Assembly (NCBI RefSeq): GCF_037176765.1
Contig: NC_090024.1
Coordinates: 104,113,057 to 104,177,056, forward strand
Direction of reading: 5' to 3'
Length of the DNA stretch: 64,000 nucleotides
From: Anolis sagrei
Lineage: Eukaryota > Chordata > Lepidosauria > Squamata > Anolidae
Part shown: in pieces, positions 12,217 to 34,420 of the stretch
Position numbering within the stretch: the stretch's first letter is position 1
Layout: every line of letters starts with the position of its first letter
The notes under the pieces: model-generated
What the model saw: only the letters and a program-made list of their open reading frames with translations
What the model was told of the DNA's origin: nothing
The model's database searches: none
Position numbers and translations under genes: made by a program

Positions 12217-12222
12217 AATAAA
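12217..12222 (+). promoter_or_regulatory. SNRNP48: polyadenylation signal of SNRNP48
   Basis: AATAAA lies 100 bases after the TAG at 12115-12117. It is the first hexamer after the stop and gives a short 3' UTR of roughly 120 bases. Confidence 0.7.
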
Positions 12223-13434
12223 TGTGGTGTAAGATCTATCGTTGATATCTTGATTTGTGGAAGGAAAATGCAGGACGCAGTGTTGTCATTCCAGTGCCTT
12301 CGTTGCCTTACAGATCAAATGTAGCAGTAGAGATCATGAATAAAAATATCGCACACACCTTCTAGAAATTTATGCAGATGGACTTCAATTAACCCTTGCA
12401 TTAAATGGGTTAATTTTTACATATTGCCATCTCAGGACAGTGGTATCACCATTGTATATCTAATGTTTGGAATTTTAACAGAATAAATGTCAGAAGGGAA
12501 AGAGGAGAGAGAAAGAGATGCTGCCCTGCATTAATTGAGGCCCAAATCGTTAAAATATAACTATATCAGTGTGATATAATAATTTTTAAAAACACACACA
12601 CAAAGAGAGAGAGGTATGGCAGAATGAGATCTGTCACCCTCTCTCCCCATTAAAATTTTATTTCCTCATAACACATTTTAAAACAAGGGATGTTAAAAGA
12701 ACTGAGCTGCAACTGTAAAAAAAACTAAACCTTTTGGCAGATAAATAAGTGCTAGATGCTACTGCAAGATGCTTATACAGTGTTATTATTACAGTATATT
12801 GTAGAAATAATTAAATCACTTGGATACCAATCTGCATATTCATACATACAGCTGAGGTCAATATATATTTGCCCATAAACAGAGTAGCACAATCAGCTTC
12901 AACAGCATCAATTTCTAATCTAAAACAAAATTCATTAATCCCCTTCCCATCCGACATCCAACCAGGCGATTGGTGCTGTCAAGCCATCTAGTACTGTGCA
13001 CATAATCATATTATGATCTAAAATGCAGGAGGTAGATTGTAACCACAGGAGTCCTGAGTGCAGGAACCATTTAAGTCAATGTTTCCCAAACTAACACATG
13101 TCAATCAAGCATTTATTAAATATATCCTAGTGCTGAAATACTTACCCTGCAAGATCACATAACTGGATATTGCCATATACACTATTATGTATACACCGCA
13201 TTGAATAGTCCAATTTAAACTATAGCATTCAAATAGTTTTGAAATCAATACCAGCTGATAATTTATTCGTTATGCATTATATTCGTCTCCTCTGAATCTC
13301 CTTTTTGGAAATTATCAATGTTTCCTTATGTTTCATGTTCTGACTTTATGCTACTTCATTACTGTTAACACAAAAATCAGACTGCAATTTTTTATTGAGA
13401 ACAAACTGTATTTATGTGCATAATGTAATGACTT
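12223..13434. other. intergenic gap between convergent SNRNP48 and ROPN1L
   Basis: About 1.2 kb of AT-rich DNA. A short CA/GA run lies near 12592-12612. No gene or clear transposon is seen. Confidence 0.5.
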
Positions 13435-13440
13435 TTTATT
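13435..13440 (-). promoter_or_regulatory. ROPN1L: polyadenylation signal of ROPN1L
   Basis: Minus-strand AATAAA lies about 50 bases after the TAA at 13489-13491. It implies a very short 3' UTR. Confidence 0.65.
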
Positions 13441-13488
13441 GTTCAGGTTCTATTTGTGCAGTAAAGTTTTATCATCCGCTTTCGTGTT

Positions 13489-24344
<10,856 letters not shown>

Positions 24345-24544
24345 CTAAAAGAACTGGAAGAAATTGATGAATAAATGTCTGCATAAAAGAAATAAAATGA
24401 GAAAAATCATCAGGAACCTTGGATATCAGTGAAGTTTTTATTAGTTTTGTCTTGCTCTTCTCTTCAAAGATCTCACGCCAACATACTTAGTTGTCCTATT
24501 ACATCCGTGCAGTGACATCATAATAGACTACGATGAGAGTCATT

Positions 24545-25110
24545 GTTTCAAAGTAGCACTATGAGCTTCCTGGCTGAATAAAATTCTGCCCTGCTCACGA
24601 TCCCACCTGCGTCACAAGCGCAGCTGGTGGGGACGAGGGACAGGGCCTTCTCTGTAGTAGCCCCCCCACTCTGGAACTCCCTCCCCAAGGACATCAGACA
24701 AGCCCCTACATTGGCAGTCTTTAGGAAGAGCTTGAAGACCTGGCTATTCCGGTGTGCCTTTCCAGAATAGGAAAACCCTAGCAATAAAGTCCCAAAAGCA
24801 CTTTATTAGAGATTAAGATTGTCCGCACATTGCACCTATCCAAAAATCCTTATATATCACTCAGCACACTCAGCACTTTTTAATCTGTACCCATTACATT
24901 TGCCTGGCCTAGTTTTTATTGTATCACGGTGTGTTGTTTTATTGTTTACAGTTATTGCTTTAATGTTTTTGATTTGCTTTGGTTTATATGTAATTGTTAT
25001 ATTGTTGTTTTATTGTGGCCTTGGCCTTTGTAAGCTGCATCAAGTCCTTCAGGAGATGCTAGCAGGGTACAAATAAAGTTAATAATAATAACAACAACAA
25101 CAACATGCAC
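24545..25110 (+). mobile_element. L2-type LINE 3' end
   Basis: GGGACGAGGGACAGGGCCTT and GGAAGAGCTTGAAGACCTGG match the coding end seen at 28250-28390. The 3' UTR, ending GGGTACAAATAAAGTTAATA plus (AAC)n, matches 28440-28715. A U-turn to the CAA microsatellite marks the 3' end. Confidence 0.8.
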
Positions 25111-26149
25111 TTACTTGATTCATGGGCAACATTTATTTCACTAACTATATACCTCTTGCTTATGCAGCAGAACCAGAAACCTACTTAGTACCAACACAAC
25201 CCAAGTATACAGCAAACATAACAAAAATGAAAGCTTATATAGTTTGGCTACATGTAATCAACATCATTTACCAAAAACTATACAACTATTGTTGGTTTAT
25301 AGCTATACAATGATACAGTGACAAAAATCTAGACATGCTACATTTCTGTAAACAGTATTTGTGGCTTGGCTACAGGATCACTTAGGTCCCCACTATTGCC
25401 TTCATTACTAACAGTATGCTTCTAAGCTGATGCTTTCAAGAAGTTAAAAAGAAGAGTATGACAAAACCTTTTTCTGAAGTTTGCCTCTATCTGTCTAGAA
25501 TTCCCACTGTGGTTACTATGCCTCTTGACAGACTTTGAGAGACCTTTCTTTTTACTGACATTCTGAATATTTAAACACAATATAAAATACCTACAATGCT
25601 GTCTGCTGCAGCATCCTGACTTTTCAGATCAGGAATGTATGTGATGACAGAAATGCCACCCTTTTCTCTGATTAGCATGCTCTTATTTATGGATTTGTTT
25701 GCTTTCATGACACATTCTTTGTCTTTTAGTATCATTTTATAGCAGACTTCGCTCTACACATAATTTGATATACTTCTATAACCTACATACCTTCCTTACA
25801 TTATCTGATAACCTCAACAGTGTGGTTCACTGGACCAAAAATTCATTTATCCTAATATGCCATATCTTTCTGACAAACAACACTTCCAAGACTCTACAAG
25901 AAGATCAAAAAGTCCCTTGTTGTTTGTCCCTTAGTAATTGCAATGTACAAGCAGTCCCCAAGTTACGAACAAGATAGGTTATGTAGGTTTGTTCTTAAAT
26001 TGAATTTGTTTGTAAGTCAGAGCAGGTATGTATACACACACATACACACACACACACATTCTTTGGGTGGCATTGGGAAGCTTCAGTGGCTGGATTTACC
26101 CCCACCAAAGAATTCTACTTATTTCTTCCTAATTAACTTCCTCTGCCCC
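25111..26149. other. intergenic or upstream-intron DNA of ROPN1L
   Basis: 25943-26025 (CAGTCCCCAAGTTACGAACA onward) resembles a Tigger-like DNA transposon end. A CA microsatellite lies at 26034-26060. The remainder is unrecognised. Confidence 0.45.
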
Positions 26150-26650
26150 AGAGTACCTGTCTGAACGTATCTCCTCTATGTCCCACCTCGGAGCTTAAGA
26201 TCTTCTGGGGAGGCACTGCTCTCGGCCTCGCCTCTATCACAAGTGAGGCTGGTGGGGACGAGGGACAGGGCCTTCTCAGTGGTGGCCCCTCGCCTGTGGA
26301 ACTCACTCCCTGGGGAAATTAGGTCATCAACATCCCTCCTCTCCTTCAGAAGGAAGCTGAAAACATGGATATGGGACCAGGCCTTTGGGTAATCTGGTGG
26401 AATGACAAGGTAATGACGACCAGAATTTGGAAAGGACTATGGTAATGCTGAATGGACTTATGGATTTTAGAATTCGGTGAACGTTGGCCACTAGATTGGC
26501 TTTTAGTTGTTATTATATTAATTGAATGTTTTAACTTGTGGTTATTATTGTTATGTATTTTATCTGTTGAATTGTTGGCATCGAATTGTGCCGGTTGTAA
26601 GCCGCCCTGAGTCCCCCCTAGGGGATTGAGAAGGGTGGGGTAGAAGTGCC
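26150..26650 (+). mobile_element. L2-type LINE 3' end
   Basis: Coding scrap (LSERISSMSHL-like, GTRDRAFSVVAP-like), then a tail with TAAGCCGCCCTGAGTCC and a GGGGTAGAAGTGCC end, followed by (AAT)n/(ATT)n at 26656-26708. Confidence 0.75.
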
Positions 26651-26675
26651 TGAAATAATAATAATAATAATAATA

Positions 26676-26708
<33 letters not shown>

Positions 26709-26710
26709 TA

Positions 26711-27377
26711 CAACTTCCTGGCAGATTCAAAACATTACCAAATATTAGTGACAGCTCCAGTAGGGTGGGGATTGTCCTGGAGCCAACTGTATCAAGTGCA
26801 ACAAATTTTAGAGCAAAGCACTCCTCCTGACAATTAGTTTCCACAGAACAAAACATATAGGCTAGAGTTGTAATATTACCACACAAATGGTTGCTCTTTC
26901 TCTGAGACCCTTAAGTTCAATTCCCAGTTAGTGGGCAGGAAACCAATGGATTATTGTGAAACACACTTCAAAGCTGTGGTGTCCGTCATGTCACTGGTTG
27001 TATAACTACAGGACCCAGCAATAAACACACTATTTAATCTAAAATGTGCATTAAACATAGTCACAATGTGGCAGGTCCTGACTATAACATTATCTGTCCA
27101 TGTGTGCTGGTTTGGTGCCACCTGGAGCACAATAGAAATAAACAACCCGCAGAGAGTTTGCAGAGCACTTGGAGCATTTGTCTCTGGAGACCAGGCATAC
27201 CCAGCCAGTTTTAATCATGAATTTTAAACTTGCATCTTGTGTTCACTATGTTTTCATCTTTGTTCTGTGCATTTTAATATATATATATATATTGTAAAAA
27301 ATACATTTTAATATGTGTATTTTATATACTACAAGTATTTTATATACTAATTACACTATGTAACAAAATTTGAAAAA
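26711..27377. other. unassigned, with a LINE tail scrap
   Basis: 27215-27355 resembles the LINE 3' sequence near 18860-18960 (CATCTTGTGTTCACTATG). A TA run lies at 27279-27290. Nothing else is recognised. Confidence 0.4.
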
Positions 27378-27495
27378 ATTCACAGAATCAAAGAGTTGGA
27401 AGAGACCTCATGGGCCATCCAGTCCAACCCCCTGCCAAGAAGCAGGAATATTGCATTCAAATCACCCCTGACAGATGGCCATCCAGCCTCTGTTT
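27378..27495 (-). mobile_element. CR1-type LINE 3' end
   Basis: Nearly the same as 18172-18290: GTTGGAAGAGACCTCATGGG, then ATGGCCATCCAGCCTCTG. Confidence 0.75.
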
Positions 27496-27499
27496 AAAA

Positions 27500-27935
27500 T
27501 CTATTCCAAAAGTGGCAGGCTCAAACCCAGAACCTCAACCAATGGCTGATACCAAATGAGAGACTCCCCCCCCTGGGCACACAGAGGACTGGGCGACTTG
27601 GAAGGCGCTGAACAGACTGCGTTCTGGCACCACAGGATGCAGAGCCAACTTTAAGAAATGGGGCTACAAAGTGGAATCCTCGATATGCGAATGTGGAGAG
27701 GAGCAAACCACTGACCACCTGCTGCAATGCAACCTGAGCCCTGCCACATGCACCATGGAGGACCTTCTTGCGGCAACACCAGAAGCACTCCAAGTGGCCA
27801 GATACTGGTCAAAGGACATTTAATCAACTACCAAACTCACAAATTTTGTATTTTGTCTGTTTGTTTGCTTTGTTCTGTTAGAAATGTAATATAATTTGAC
27901 TGGTTGTCCTCACACGACAAATAAATCCCTCTAAA
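27500..27935 (+). mobile_element. old LINE C-terminal fragment and 3' tail
   Basis: The plus strand reads WKALNRLRSGTTGCRANFKK, KVESSICECGEEQTTDHLLQ and LQVARYWSKDI then stop. The tail ends CACACGACAAATAAATCCC. Same family as 8462-9790. Confidence 0.75.
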
Positions 27936-28109
27936 AAATGTCTATCTTGTTTATATGTCACCTGGTCATGCCTAGTATTATTTTTTTAAATTTTTAATTA
28001 GTACATTTGGCCTTGCCATAGGTTTTTAAACGTCGTTGTGTTATTGTTAATGTTTATTGCTATTTTCTGTTTATGAGTTTTATTTATTGTTGTATTACTG
28101 TTGCTATTG

Positions 28110-28711
28110 TTTTATTGGTGCAGGTGCTTACCTACAAAGCCCTGAACGGTTTGGGACCATCCTACCTGCGTGACCGCATCTCTGTGTACGAACCCATGCG
28201 TTCACTTCGTTCATCTGAAGAGGCCCTGCTCATGATCCTTCCTGTGTCGCAAGCGCGTTTGGTGGGGACACGAGACAGGGCCTTTTCCATGGTGGCCCCC
28301 CGACTCTGGAACACCCCCCCCCCCAAAGATCTTAGACAGGCCCCTACATTGGCAGTCTTCAGAAAGAACTTGAAGACCTGGCTGTTCCGATGCGCCTTCC
28401 CAGAATAGGAAATCTCCAATACCAAGTCCCAGAAGCACTTTATTAGAACTAAGATTGTCGCACACTGCACACTGCACTTACTCTATAATCCTTATATACC
28501 ACCTGTCACATCAGCACTTTTAATTTCTGTACCCATTACTCTGGCCCGGCACAGTTTTTATTGTGTTTTGGTGTATTGTTGATTGTTTGTTGTTTAATAT
28601 TGCTTTGTTTTTAATTTGCTTTAGGTTTGTATTGTTATGTTGTGTATTGAGGCCTTGGCCTTTGTAAGCCGCATCGAGTCCTTCGGGAGATGCTAGCGGG
28701 GTACAAATAAA

Positions 28712-28722
<11 letters not shown>
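28110..28722 (+). mobile_element. L2-type LINE 3' end, duplicated tail
   Basis: Open frame VLTYKALNGLGPSYLRDRIS, then FRKNLKTWLFRCAFPE and stop. The 3' UTR, 28492-28715, has a twin at 29994-30205. It ends GGGTACAAATAAAG plus (TTA)n. Confidence 0.85.
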
Positions 28723-28753
<31 letters not shown>

Positions 28754-28765
28754 TATTTCACAGTT

Positions 28766-28897
28766 TTAGATCAGTGTTTCTCAGTGTCCGTACCTTGGGA
28801 GGGCTGACTTGGCCACGGTCGTACAGTACACGGTAGTACAGTGTTAGATCAGTGTTTCTCAGTGTCCGTACCTTGGGAGGGCTGACTTGGCCACGGT
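28766..28897 (+). repeat. 54-bp direct repeat, period 78
   Basis: TTAGATCAGTGTTTCTCAGT onward is identical at 28766-28819 and 28844-28897. The second copy runs into an L2 coding region. Confidence 0.85.
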
Positions 28898-29594
28898 AGT
28901 ACACGCTTTGGTTACATCCCGCTTAGACTACTGCAACGCTCTCTACTTGGGGTTGCCTTTGAAGACTGCCCGGAAGCTGCAGCAAGTCCAACGCGCGGCA
29001 GCCAGATTACTAACGGGGGCTGGGTACAGGGAGCACACCACTCCGCTGTTACGCCAGCTCCACTGGCTGCCAATTAGCTTCCGAGCACAATTCAAAGTGC
29101 TGGTGTTGACCTATAAAGCCCTAAATGACTCCGGCCCTGTTTACCTCTCCGAACGTATTCTCCCCTATGAACCATCAAGATTATTAAGATCATCTGGAGA
29201 GGCCCTGCTCTCGGTCCCACCGGCCTCGCAAGCCGCCTGGTGGGGACGAGGGACAGGGCCTTCTCGGTGGTGGCCCCGCAACTCTGGAACTCCCTCCCTC
29301 TGGAGGCCAGAACCGCCCCATCCATCCTAACATTTAGGAAACGGGTGAAGACGTGGCTGTGGAGTCAGGCCTTCAATGAATGAGACAACACCATAGGACC
29401 CTGGATGGAAGTTTATGTAGATCCATCTTAATAGGACGACTGACCATTGTAGTTTTATATATAGTGTTTTTAAAGTTGTTTTTGTAATTGTGATATATGA
29501 TATTTTAATGAGTGTATATGTTTTTTATGGCTGGAAACCGGGCTGAGTCCCTCAATGAGGTTGAGAAGCTTGGTATAGAAAACTGTGAAATAAA

Positions 29595-29610
<16 letters not shown>
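28878..29610 (+). mobile_element. L2-type LINE 3' fragment
   Basis: The plus strand reads VVHALVTSRLDYCNALYLGL, QQVQRAAARLLTGAGYREHT and LHWLPISFRAQFKVLVLTYK. The tail ends in (TAAA)n/(AAT)n. It is absent from the second copy of the local duplication. Confidence 0.85.
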
Positions 29611-29625
<15 letters not shown>

Positions 29626-29709
29626 TAATTTATTGTTGTATTGTGGGCTCGGCCTCATGTAAGCCACACCAAGTCCCTTGGGGAGATGGTAGCGGGGTAC
29701 AAATAAAGT

Positions 29710-29747
<38 letters not shown>

Positions 29748-30278
29748 CTCTATATACAGTGTAGATCAGGCCTCCTCAACCTCCAGAATTTTGGGCCTCC
29801 AACTCCCAGAATTCCTGAGCGTTGGGCAAGCTGGCTGGGGCTTCTGGGAATTGGAGGTCCGAAGGTTGAAAATGCCTGGTGTAGACGCAGCTCTTGTAGG
29901 CCTCAGCCCTCGCTCTCTCTGCAGTTACTCACAGCGTCGTTCAATGGGGAGCAGAGTAGGTGGAGGGCCAAGGGGAGCTACCTCAGGGACAATATATACC
30001 ACCTGTCACATCAGCACTTTTAATTTCTGTACCCATTACTCTGGCCCGGCCCAGTTTTTATTGTGTTTTGGTGTATTGTTGATTGTTGTTTAATATTGCT
30101 TTGTTTCTAATTTGCTTTAGGTTTGTATGGTTATGTTGTCTATTGAGGCCTTGGCCTTTGTAAGCCGCATCGAGGCCTTCGGGAGGTGCTAGTGAGGTAC
30201 AAATAATAATAATAATTTATTGTTGTATTATGGGCTCGGCCTCATGTAAGCCACACTGAGTCCCTTGCGGAGATGGTA

Positions 30279-30601
30279 AAAAGGTAAAGGTAGTCCCCTG
30301 ACACTAAGTCCAGTCATGTCTGACTCTGGGGTGTGGTGCTCATCTCCATTTCTAAGCTGAAGAGCCAGCGTTGTCCGTAGACACCTCCAAGGTCATGTGG
30401 CCGGCATGACTGCATGGAGCGCCGTTACCTTCCCGCCAGAGCGGTACCTATTGATCTACTCACATTTGCATGTTTTCAAACTGCTAGGTTGGCAGAAGCT
30501 AGGGCTGACAGCGGAAGCTCACGCCGCTCCCCGGAATCGAACCTGCGACCTTTAGATCAACAAGCTCAGCAGCTCAGTGCTTTAACCCACTGCACCCCCG
30601 G
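30279..30601 (-). mobile_element. Sauria-type SINE
   Basis: Full length, minus orientation: the head ends GGTGCAGTGGGTTAAAGC, with a B-box-like GGTTCGATTCC and the body GGTGTCTACGGACAACGCT, then the BovB-like tail AGTCAGACATGACTGGACTT. GGAGATGGTA at 30269-30278 and 30602-30611 is a 10-bp target duplication. Confidence 0.9.
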
Positions 30602-31009
30602 GGAGATGGTAGCGGGGTACAAATAAAGTTTAATAATAATAATAATAATAATTTCTATATACAGTGATCAGGCCTCCTCGACCTCCAGAATTTTGGGCTT
30701 CCAACTCCCAGAATTCCTGAGCGTTGGGCGAGTTGGCTGGGGCTTCTGGGAATTGGAGGTCCAAAGGTTGAAAATGCCTGGTGTAGACGCAGCTCTGGTA
30801 GGCCTCAGCCCTCGCTCTCTCTGCAGTTACTCACAGCGTCGTTCATTGGGGAGCAGAGAAGGTGGAGGGCCAAGGGGAGCTACCTCAGGGACAATATATA
30901 TAAACACGCCATGTACCATATATACAAATACAAACACATCAGGCAAAATCTAATCAAACATATCGGGCACATCAGTCACATCTCCCTCTCTCTTTCTCAA
31001 ACGAAGGCC

Positions 31010-31270
31010 ACGGCCTCACCTCTCTCTCTCTCTCTCTCGGGCACGCACAGGGACGCGGCGGTTGGGTTTCTATGGCAACGTTTGTGCCTTACCGTCTCCT
31101 AGCAACCACGAGATTCGCAGCCTAGACGGGGATTGGTCGCCGCTTGGGCCTTACGTCATCGCTAGCCTCCGGACTCCATTATGACAGGCTCCTCTCCATT
31201 CCGGAATCCATTCCGGAAGTGCCTCTGAGGACAGGAAGTGGCTGTGGTTCCACCAGCGCCATCTTCTTAA
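31010..31270 (-). promoter_or_regulatory. ROPN1L: CpG-rich promoter, probably ROPN1L, with paired X-box-like sites
   Basis: This is a short GC- and CpG-rich island between repeats. Read on the minus strand it holds a YY1-like site (GCGCCATCTT, 31256-31265), ETS-like sites (AGGAAGTG about 31233, CCGGAAGT 31213-31220), a CRE-like TTACGTCA (31151-31158), a CCAAT box (31132-31136) and two X-box-like palindromes, GTTTCTATGGCAAC (31066-31079) and GTCTCCTAGCAACC (31094-31107). RFX factors bind X-boxes in cilia gene promoters, which fits ROPN1L, whose first coding exon lies 6.7 kb downstream. A possible donor for a leader exon is at 31014-31019 (GTGAGG); another is at 31087-31092 (GTAAGG). Seen: the motifs and the CpGs. 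Inferred: the link to ROPN1L and the start site. Confidence 0.65.
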
Positions 31271-31408
31271 AGGGAAAGCTCTTTCCCATGAAGACATACA
31301 TTTCCAAGTATGTATTTTGTTGAGTTGCTTTGTATCACAAAGCCTCCTTCATGGCTTAATGGATCTGGACCAAATCTAGCACACATATCCTTCGTTATGT
31401 AATCTGTA

Positions 31409-32595
31409 TCTATATATAAATGCACTGTGCATAATGAGTGTCTTAAAACAAAAGAACCAATGAACGAAATCACACCAAATTTGGCAACAAATCTTCTCAC
31501 AACACAAGGAGTGACTATTACTCAAAAAATTATGATTTTGTCATTTGGGAGTTGTAGTTGCTGGGATTTATAGTTCACCTACAATCAAAGAGCATTCTGA
31601 ACTTCACCAATGATGGAATTGGGCCAAACTTAGCACACAGGGCTCCCATGACCAACAGAAAAAACTGGAAGGGTTTGGTGGACATGGACCTTGAGTTTGG
31701 GAGTTGTAGTTCGCCTACATCCAGACAACACTGTGGATTCAAACAATGATGGATCTGGACCAAACTTGGCACAAATATTCCATATGCCCAAATATGAACA
31801 CAGATGGAGTTTACGGGAAATAGACCTTGACATTTGGAAGTTGTAGTTGCTGGGATTTATAGTTCATCTACAATCAAAGAACATTCTGAACTCCACCAAT
31901 GATGGAATTGAACCAAACATGGTATACAGGACTTCCATGACCAACAGAACACACTGGAAGGGTTTGGTGGGCATTGACCTTGAGTTTGGGAGTTGTAGTT
32001 CACCTCCAGAGAGCACTGTGGACTCAAACAATGATGGTTCTGGACCAAACTTGGCACAAATATTCCATATGCCCAAATATGAACACAGATGGAGTTTGGA
32101 GGAAATAGACCTTGACATTTGGGATTTGTAGTTACTGGGATTTATAGTTCACTACAATTAAAGAGCATTCTGAAACCCACAAACGACAGAAATGGGGCAG
32201 ACTTCCCACACAGAACTCCCATGACCAACAGAAAATACTTAAGGTCATCCTGTCCAACTCTGTTCACCAGGGCAAAAAAAAATTAATCAGAGCCCTCCTG
32301 ACAAAGAGCCATCCAGTCATAAATATAGATAGATAAATATGATTCTCTCTCTCACACACAGATATAGTATCATAGATTTGAAAGAGACCCTTAAAGAAGG
32401 ACTATGATATGTTGCATATTCCAGAGTAGGCAAACCAGACACTCTCCACATCAACACTGACAAAGAAGCAACAAGAAATACTGTTTACTCACAAGCATAA
32501 AGGAATTACATATATTAAAAACCAACACTTTCTCATTACTTTATTTTCCAGATCACCTGACTGGGCCATAGCAACGCGTGGCAGGGGACAGCTAG
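31409..32595 (+). mobile_element. non-autonomous Helitron with internal 290-bp tandem unit
   Basis: It begins TCTATATATAAATG after an A and ends GCAACGCGTGGCAGG, then GGACAGCTAG, the CTAG end with a hairpin-forming sequence just before it. Inside, TGGGATTTATAGTTCA recurs at about 31562, 31852 and 32137, periods about 290 and 285. Confidence 0.75.
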
Positions 32596-33140
32596 TCTAT
32601 ATAAATAAAAGTGTAATGTTCGTTTGTGGGATCAACAGAACTCAAAAACCACTGAACGAATTGCTGCCAAATTTGGACACATTACACCTATAAGGCCAAG
32701 AAGTGACCATCAACCATAAAACACTGGGGGGGGGGGGGGGGGAGGGACAGTGGAAGAGACTTAAAAAGCCAAAAAACAAAAAATTACATTACAACTCATG
32801 CACAAAACCACATATATACACAAATATATACAGAAATATATACAAACATATATGCACACACAAAACACATATACAAAGAAAGGGGGAAGGAAGGGGGAAA
32901 GAAGGAGGGAAGGAGAGAATGAAAGAAATGTAGAGAAGGAAATAAAAAAGTGAAAAGGAAGAAGGAACGAAAGGAAGGGGAAGGAAGCAAAGAAAGAGAC
33001 AAGGAAGGATGGAACCGATGAGCAAAGGAAGCAAGGAAAGAAACAGGTAGAGAAGGAAGAAAGAAGAAGGGAAATAAAAAGAAGAAAGGAGGAGAGATAG
33101 AGGCAGGTTGGCCACAGCAACACATTTCGGATACAGCTAG
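32596..33140 (+). mobile_element. second Helitron, directly abutting the first
   Basis: It begins TCTATATAAATAAAAGTG at the base after the previous CTAG and ends GCAACACATTTCGGATACAG, then CTAG, followed by T. It contains a G run (32727-32741) and a long GGAA-rich purine stretch (32878-33090). Confidence 0.7.
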
Positions 33141-33279
33141 TTTAAAATAAGTGAAGGATTTGAACTAAACGTACCATCCCTTTGGGCCCAGAGGGAAAGA
33201 AAAGGAGCATAACGGATTGGCTGTGGCTAGGTGAAGTGGCCCTCTGAGCTGTGCATGGGAAAGGAAGTGAAACTGAGTG

Positions 33280-33450
33280 AAGTGGGTATGGAAGGAGGGA
33301 GGGAGGAAAGAAAAAGTAGGGACAGGAAGGAAAGGAGGAGGGGGAGAAATTAAAAGGGGAGATGGAAAAGAAAGGAAGGGAAGGGAGAGAAATGAAAAGT
33401 TATGAGGGGAGGGAGAAGAAGAGGAAGAAGAGGAGGGGGAAGACGTATAA
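33280..33450. repeat. purine-rich GGAA/GGAG tract
   Basis: Nearly all purine on the plus strand. Long open frames on both strands here are low-complexity artefacts. Confidence 0.8.
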
Positions 33451-33670
33451 GGCAAAGATTGGGTAATTGGGCTATGATAGCGACTTCTTGAATTTGCTAT
33501 CTTTCACTGAGATCTCTAGAGGCTGCTAGAAAGGAATTATGACCAATTGTGCTTGGCCAATAAATCCTGTTCACCTATTAATAATAATAATAATAATAAT
33601 AGGTTGTTGTAGGTTTTTTCGGGCTATATGGCCATGTTCTAGAGGCATTTTCTCCTGACATTTCACCAGT

Positions 33671-34420
33671 ATAATAATAATAATTTTATTTTTATACCCC
33701 GCCAACCATCTCCCCTAGGGGACTCAGGGCTGCTTATAAGGGACACGCCCAATATTACAATTAAAACACACTTTAACCAATTAAAAAATCAGAGAAAACA
33801 AATAATAACACAACTGAAAGCAATATAAAAATATAGCTGTAAGAAACATAGCTGAGGTACAGATTCAATGAGTGCAATACATTTTTACAGGAGCGCAGGA
33901 AAGTGCAACAATACAGTAAACTGGGCAGGAAATACTGTCAACATGGCAATCCCATTCATACAGGGAAACCCAGCCTTTTACATTGCAGCACTCACTAACC
34001 CCTCTTACAGGAGAGCGTACATGCTGGCTAGATTTAATATTATGCCATCTCCGCTCCATAGAGGAAGACTCAACGGTCTACCAAGCAATAAGAGGCTTTG
34101 TCCCTGTAGCACAAGACAGCTGGATTCTATCCCGGATATTCTTCTGTACTGCCCACTTTACCAGGAACCAAGATCTAGCTTACCAACACACGTTATAGAT
34201 TCCTTGAAAAACCAGTGTGACCCAAAGTAATTATGCTTTTAAATTGTCAAGATTTTAACTGCTGCCTTTCAGTGGCAAGATTCCTGAACGAAGTCTGTAA
34301 AATGAATGTGTAGCAAATGTGAAGTTCCCTTTTCTATGGTTGATACTGTATTTTATACTTTTGCTATATATATACCAATAAAGGCTTATTGGATTAGATT
34401 GGATCTTGGAGGCAAAGAAA
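33671..34420. mobile_element. LINE tail and LINE coding fragment
   Basis: 33671-33800 is an L2/CR1-type 3' tail in minus orientation. 33890-34230 (+) reads SYRRAYMLARFNIMPSPLHR, then a C-x-C cluster, DILLYCPLYQEPRS, the end of another LINE polyprotein. It is followed by CAATAAAGGCTTATTGGATT. Confidence 0.65.

Larger units (their letters stand above)
28492..30900. repeat. imperfect tandem duplication (two unequal copies)
   Basis: 28492-28722 matches 29994-30205, and 29611-29998 matches 30204-30900. Both include a palindromic MITE (CCAACTCCCAGAATTCCTGA) and a CTACCTCAGGGACAATATAT end. Copy 1 alone carries the L2 piece at 28740-29610; copy 2 alone carries the SINE at 30279-30601. Confidence 0.8.

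Noticed and set aside
13271-13310. possible alternative last ROPN1L exon (FPKRRF-like)
   Set aside because: It has in-frame stops and no acceptor; the exon at 13489-13549 joins in phase and matches the family.
31010-31270. CpG island as a MARCHF6 promoter
   Set aside because: MARCHF6 ends near 35-38 kb and is transcribed toward this point; its start lies beyond 64,000.
32761-33455. long frames in a GGAA tract
   Set aside because: They are low-complexity artefacts of the purine tract.
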